This document shows, piece by piece, positions 5,193 through 7,182 of a stretch of 7,182 nt of DNA. Position 1 is the first letter of the stretch; each line of letters starts with the position of its first letter. The position numbers were made by a program, and so were the translations under genes. This DNA comes from Bog-473 sp964457065. Lineage in GTDB: Bacteria > Actinomycetota > Acidimicrobiia > Acidimicrobiales > RAAP-2. The stretch covers positions 1 to 7,182 of the forward strand of contig CAYWDQ010000158.1 of assembly GCA_964457065.1 (NCBI GenBank), given 5' to 3'. Under the pieces are notes generated by a model. It did no database searches and had not been told where the DNA came from. It saw only the letters and a list, made by a program, of their open reading frames with translations.

Positions 5193-5383
5193 CCGGGTCA
5201 TCTTGTAATCGCCTTGAACAGTACCGTCACCTCGGGAAGGTGGGAGCCACGATGACGGAGCCGGGCGAAGAACTTCCTGTCTTTTCCCCCGAAGTGCTCC
5301 TCGCCGCACCTGCGAATACAACGGCGCAATGGAGGCCGCAGTCCTGAACATCTACCTGATCGGCGAAATGTGTGTCGCAAGCG
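5193..5383. other. Gene-free stretch between tRNA-Arg and the ahcY leader
   Basis: I see no supportable gene. The minus-strand frames running through here have no start with an RBS and no recognisable domain; they reflect GC-rich codon bias. The minus-strand promoter of tRNA-Arg should lie in roughly 5200-5250. Confidence 0.45.
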
Positions 5384-5459
5384 GGGTTGACCGACCAGCC
5401 GGGCCTGGCGGTGATCTCCCCTCTGGACCGCCGTCCGACTCGGGGCCAGGGTTGACCGA
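5384..5459 (+). repeat. Direct repeat GGGTTGACCGA in the ahcY leader
   Basis: The 11-bp GGGTTGACCGA occurs at 5384-5394 and again at 5449-5459, 65 bp apart. TTGACC resembles a sigma70-type -35 element, but neither copy has a good -10 at 16-18 bp. Next to the copies, GACCAGC (5393-5399) and GCTGGTC (5465-5471) form a long-range inverted pair. It may be a pair of operator sites for the ahcY promoter. Confidence 0.4.
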
Positions 5460-5540
5460 GCTGCGCTGGTCGTAGGGGGACGGCGAGTGCTGCCGCGGGC
5501 TGCTCCGGCCCGGGTACCCGCCGCCACCGCCCGCAGGGCC

Positions 5541-5546
5541 TATTAT
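5541..5546 (+). promoter_or_regulatory. -10-like hexamer TATTAT
   Basis: TATTAT is close to the TATAAT consensus and stands out in a GC-rich context 120 bp upstream of the ahcY start. No clear -35 lies 16-18 bp further upstream. A start here would give a 5' leader of about 110 nt containing the hairpin at 5565-5582. Confidence 0.35.
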
Positions 5547-5564
5547 TGGGGCCGGGTACGCGGC

Positions 5565-5582
5565 CTCCGACAGAGGTCGGAG
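5565..5582 (+). promoter_or_regulatory. 7-bp hairpin in the ahcY 5' leader
   Basis: CTCCGAC (5565-5571) pairs perfectly with GTCGGAG (5576-5582) around AGAG. It lies 83 bp before the ahcY ATG and 19 bp after the -10-like TATTAT. I compared the leader with the SAH riboswitch as I remember it and could not match its conserved core, so I call it only a hairpin or operator of unknown role. Confidence 0.4.
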
Positions 5583-5651
5583 CACGTGCGTTGCGCTTCC
5601 GCCGTCCGGCCCGCCGCAATTTTGCGCGCCTGCGCACGCACATACCGACCC

Positions 5652-5658
5652 AAAGGAG
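5652..5658 (+). promoter_or_regulatory. Ribosome binding site of ahcY
   Basis: AAAGGAG, a strong Shine-Dalgarno sequence, ends 7 bp before the ATG at 5666. It fixes the start there. The frame is open back to 5546, but the added residues are Arg/Pro-rich, unlike the family, and have no such site. Confidence 0.9.
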
Positions 5659-5665
5659 CAGCATC

Positions 5666-7108
<1,443 letters not shown>

Positions 7109-7120
7109 GCAGCGGTTGCG

Positions 7121-7182
7121 TCAGCCCAGCGTGGCGGTGGCGATCACCGTCCCGCTGGGCGACACGACCTCGGCGGTGCGCA
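7121..7182 (-). CDS. C-terminal end of a convergent gene (partial)
   Basis: On the minus strand a frame enters from the window edge and reads RTAEVVSPSGTVIATATLG before a TGA at 7121-7123. It stops 12 bp from the ahcY stop codon, a tight tail-to-tail arrangement common between bacterial genes. The short beta-strand-like VVSPSGTVIATAT pattern would fit a hotdog-fold thioesterase tail, but 19 residues are too few to assign a family. Confidence 0.55.
   Translation of the reverse strand, partial: RTAEVVSPSGTVIATATLG

Noticed and set aside
4815..5351. 178-codon minus-strand frame with VAQGIEHRFPKPCAKVRILPG
   Set aside because: This peptide is the classic mistranslation of a tRNA gene, here tRNA-Arg; the rest has no homology.
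5387..5478. TTGACC copies as -35 boxes of a sigma70 promoter
   Set aside because: No matching -10 lies at acceptable spacing behind either copy, so they are reported only as a repeat.
5546..5665. N-terminal extension of ahcY to 5546
   Set aside because: The strong AAAGGAG site lies just before the ATG at 5666, and the extension does not resemble the family N-terminus.

Overview
The window is high-GC, codon-biased DNA of actinobacterial character. The evidence is a bacterial-type 480-residue S-adenosylhomocysteine hydrolase, a DUF2252 (COG4320) fragment, a tRNA-Arg(CCT) gene without encoded CCA, and a very large cyclase-ATPase-TPR regulator of a kind expanded in Actinomycetota. A finer placement, for example in Acidimicrobiia, would be a guess.

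Layout. Positions 1-195 hold no recognisable gene, only two GC hairpins and an 18-bp motif that recurs at 958-975. Positions 196-618 (+) are the C-terminal remnant of a DUF2252 protein that has lost its N-terminal part and appears to carry a short internal deletion. Positions 619-1042 are non-coding and end in two tandem copies (about 82 bp apart) of a sequence resembling the 3' end of a tRNA on the minus strand. Positions 1058-5161 are bounded by a perfect 41-bp direct repeat equal to nucleotides 32-72 of the tRNA-Arg(CCT) gene. That gene is intact at 5121-5192 (-). This is the arrangement left by tyrosine-recombinase integration into a tRNA anticodon loop, and it delimits a segment of about 4.06 kb. 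The segment carries one gene, 1504-4806 (+), encoding a 1100-residue protein with an N-terminal class III nucleotidyl cyclase domain, a STAND/AAA ATPase and a long TPR-like C-terminus. No integrase is visible. Both ends of the segment carry a 19-bp motif (18/19 identical), and the right end also has three 12-bp iterons, a terminator-like hairpin and a tandem 13-bp repeat.

Right of the tRNA, 5193-5665 is an intergenic or leader region with a direct repeat, a strong hairpin and a -10-like hexamer. It is followed by ahcY (5666-7108, +), a core gene of the activated methyl cycle. The last 62 bases contain the C-terminal end of a convergent minus-strand gene.

Interpretation. A core locus (tRNA-Arg, ahcY) sits beside a site with accumulated integration scars and one candidate integrase-less islet whose only cargo is a signalling ATPase. 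The repeats, tRNA and two large genes are read directly from the sequence. The islet and its mobility are inference.
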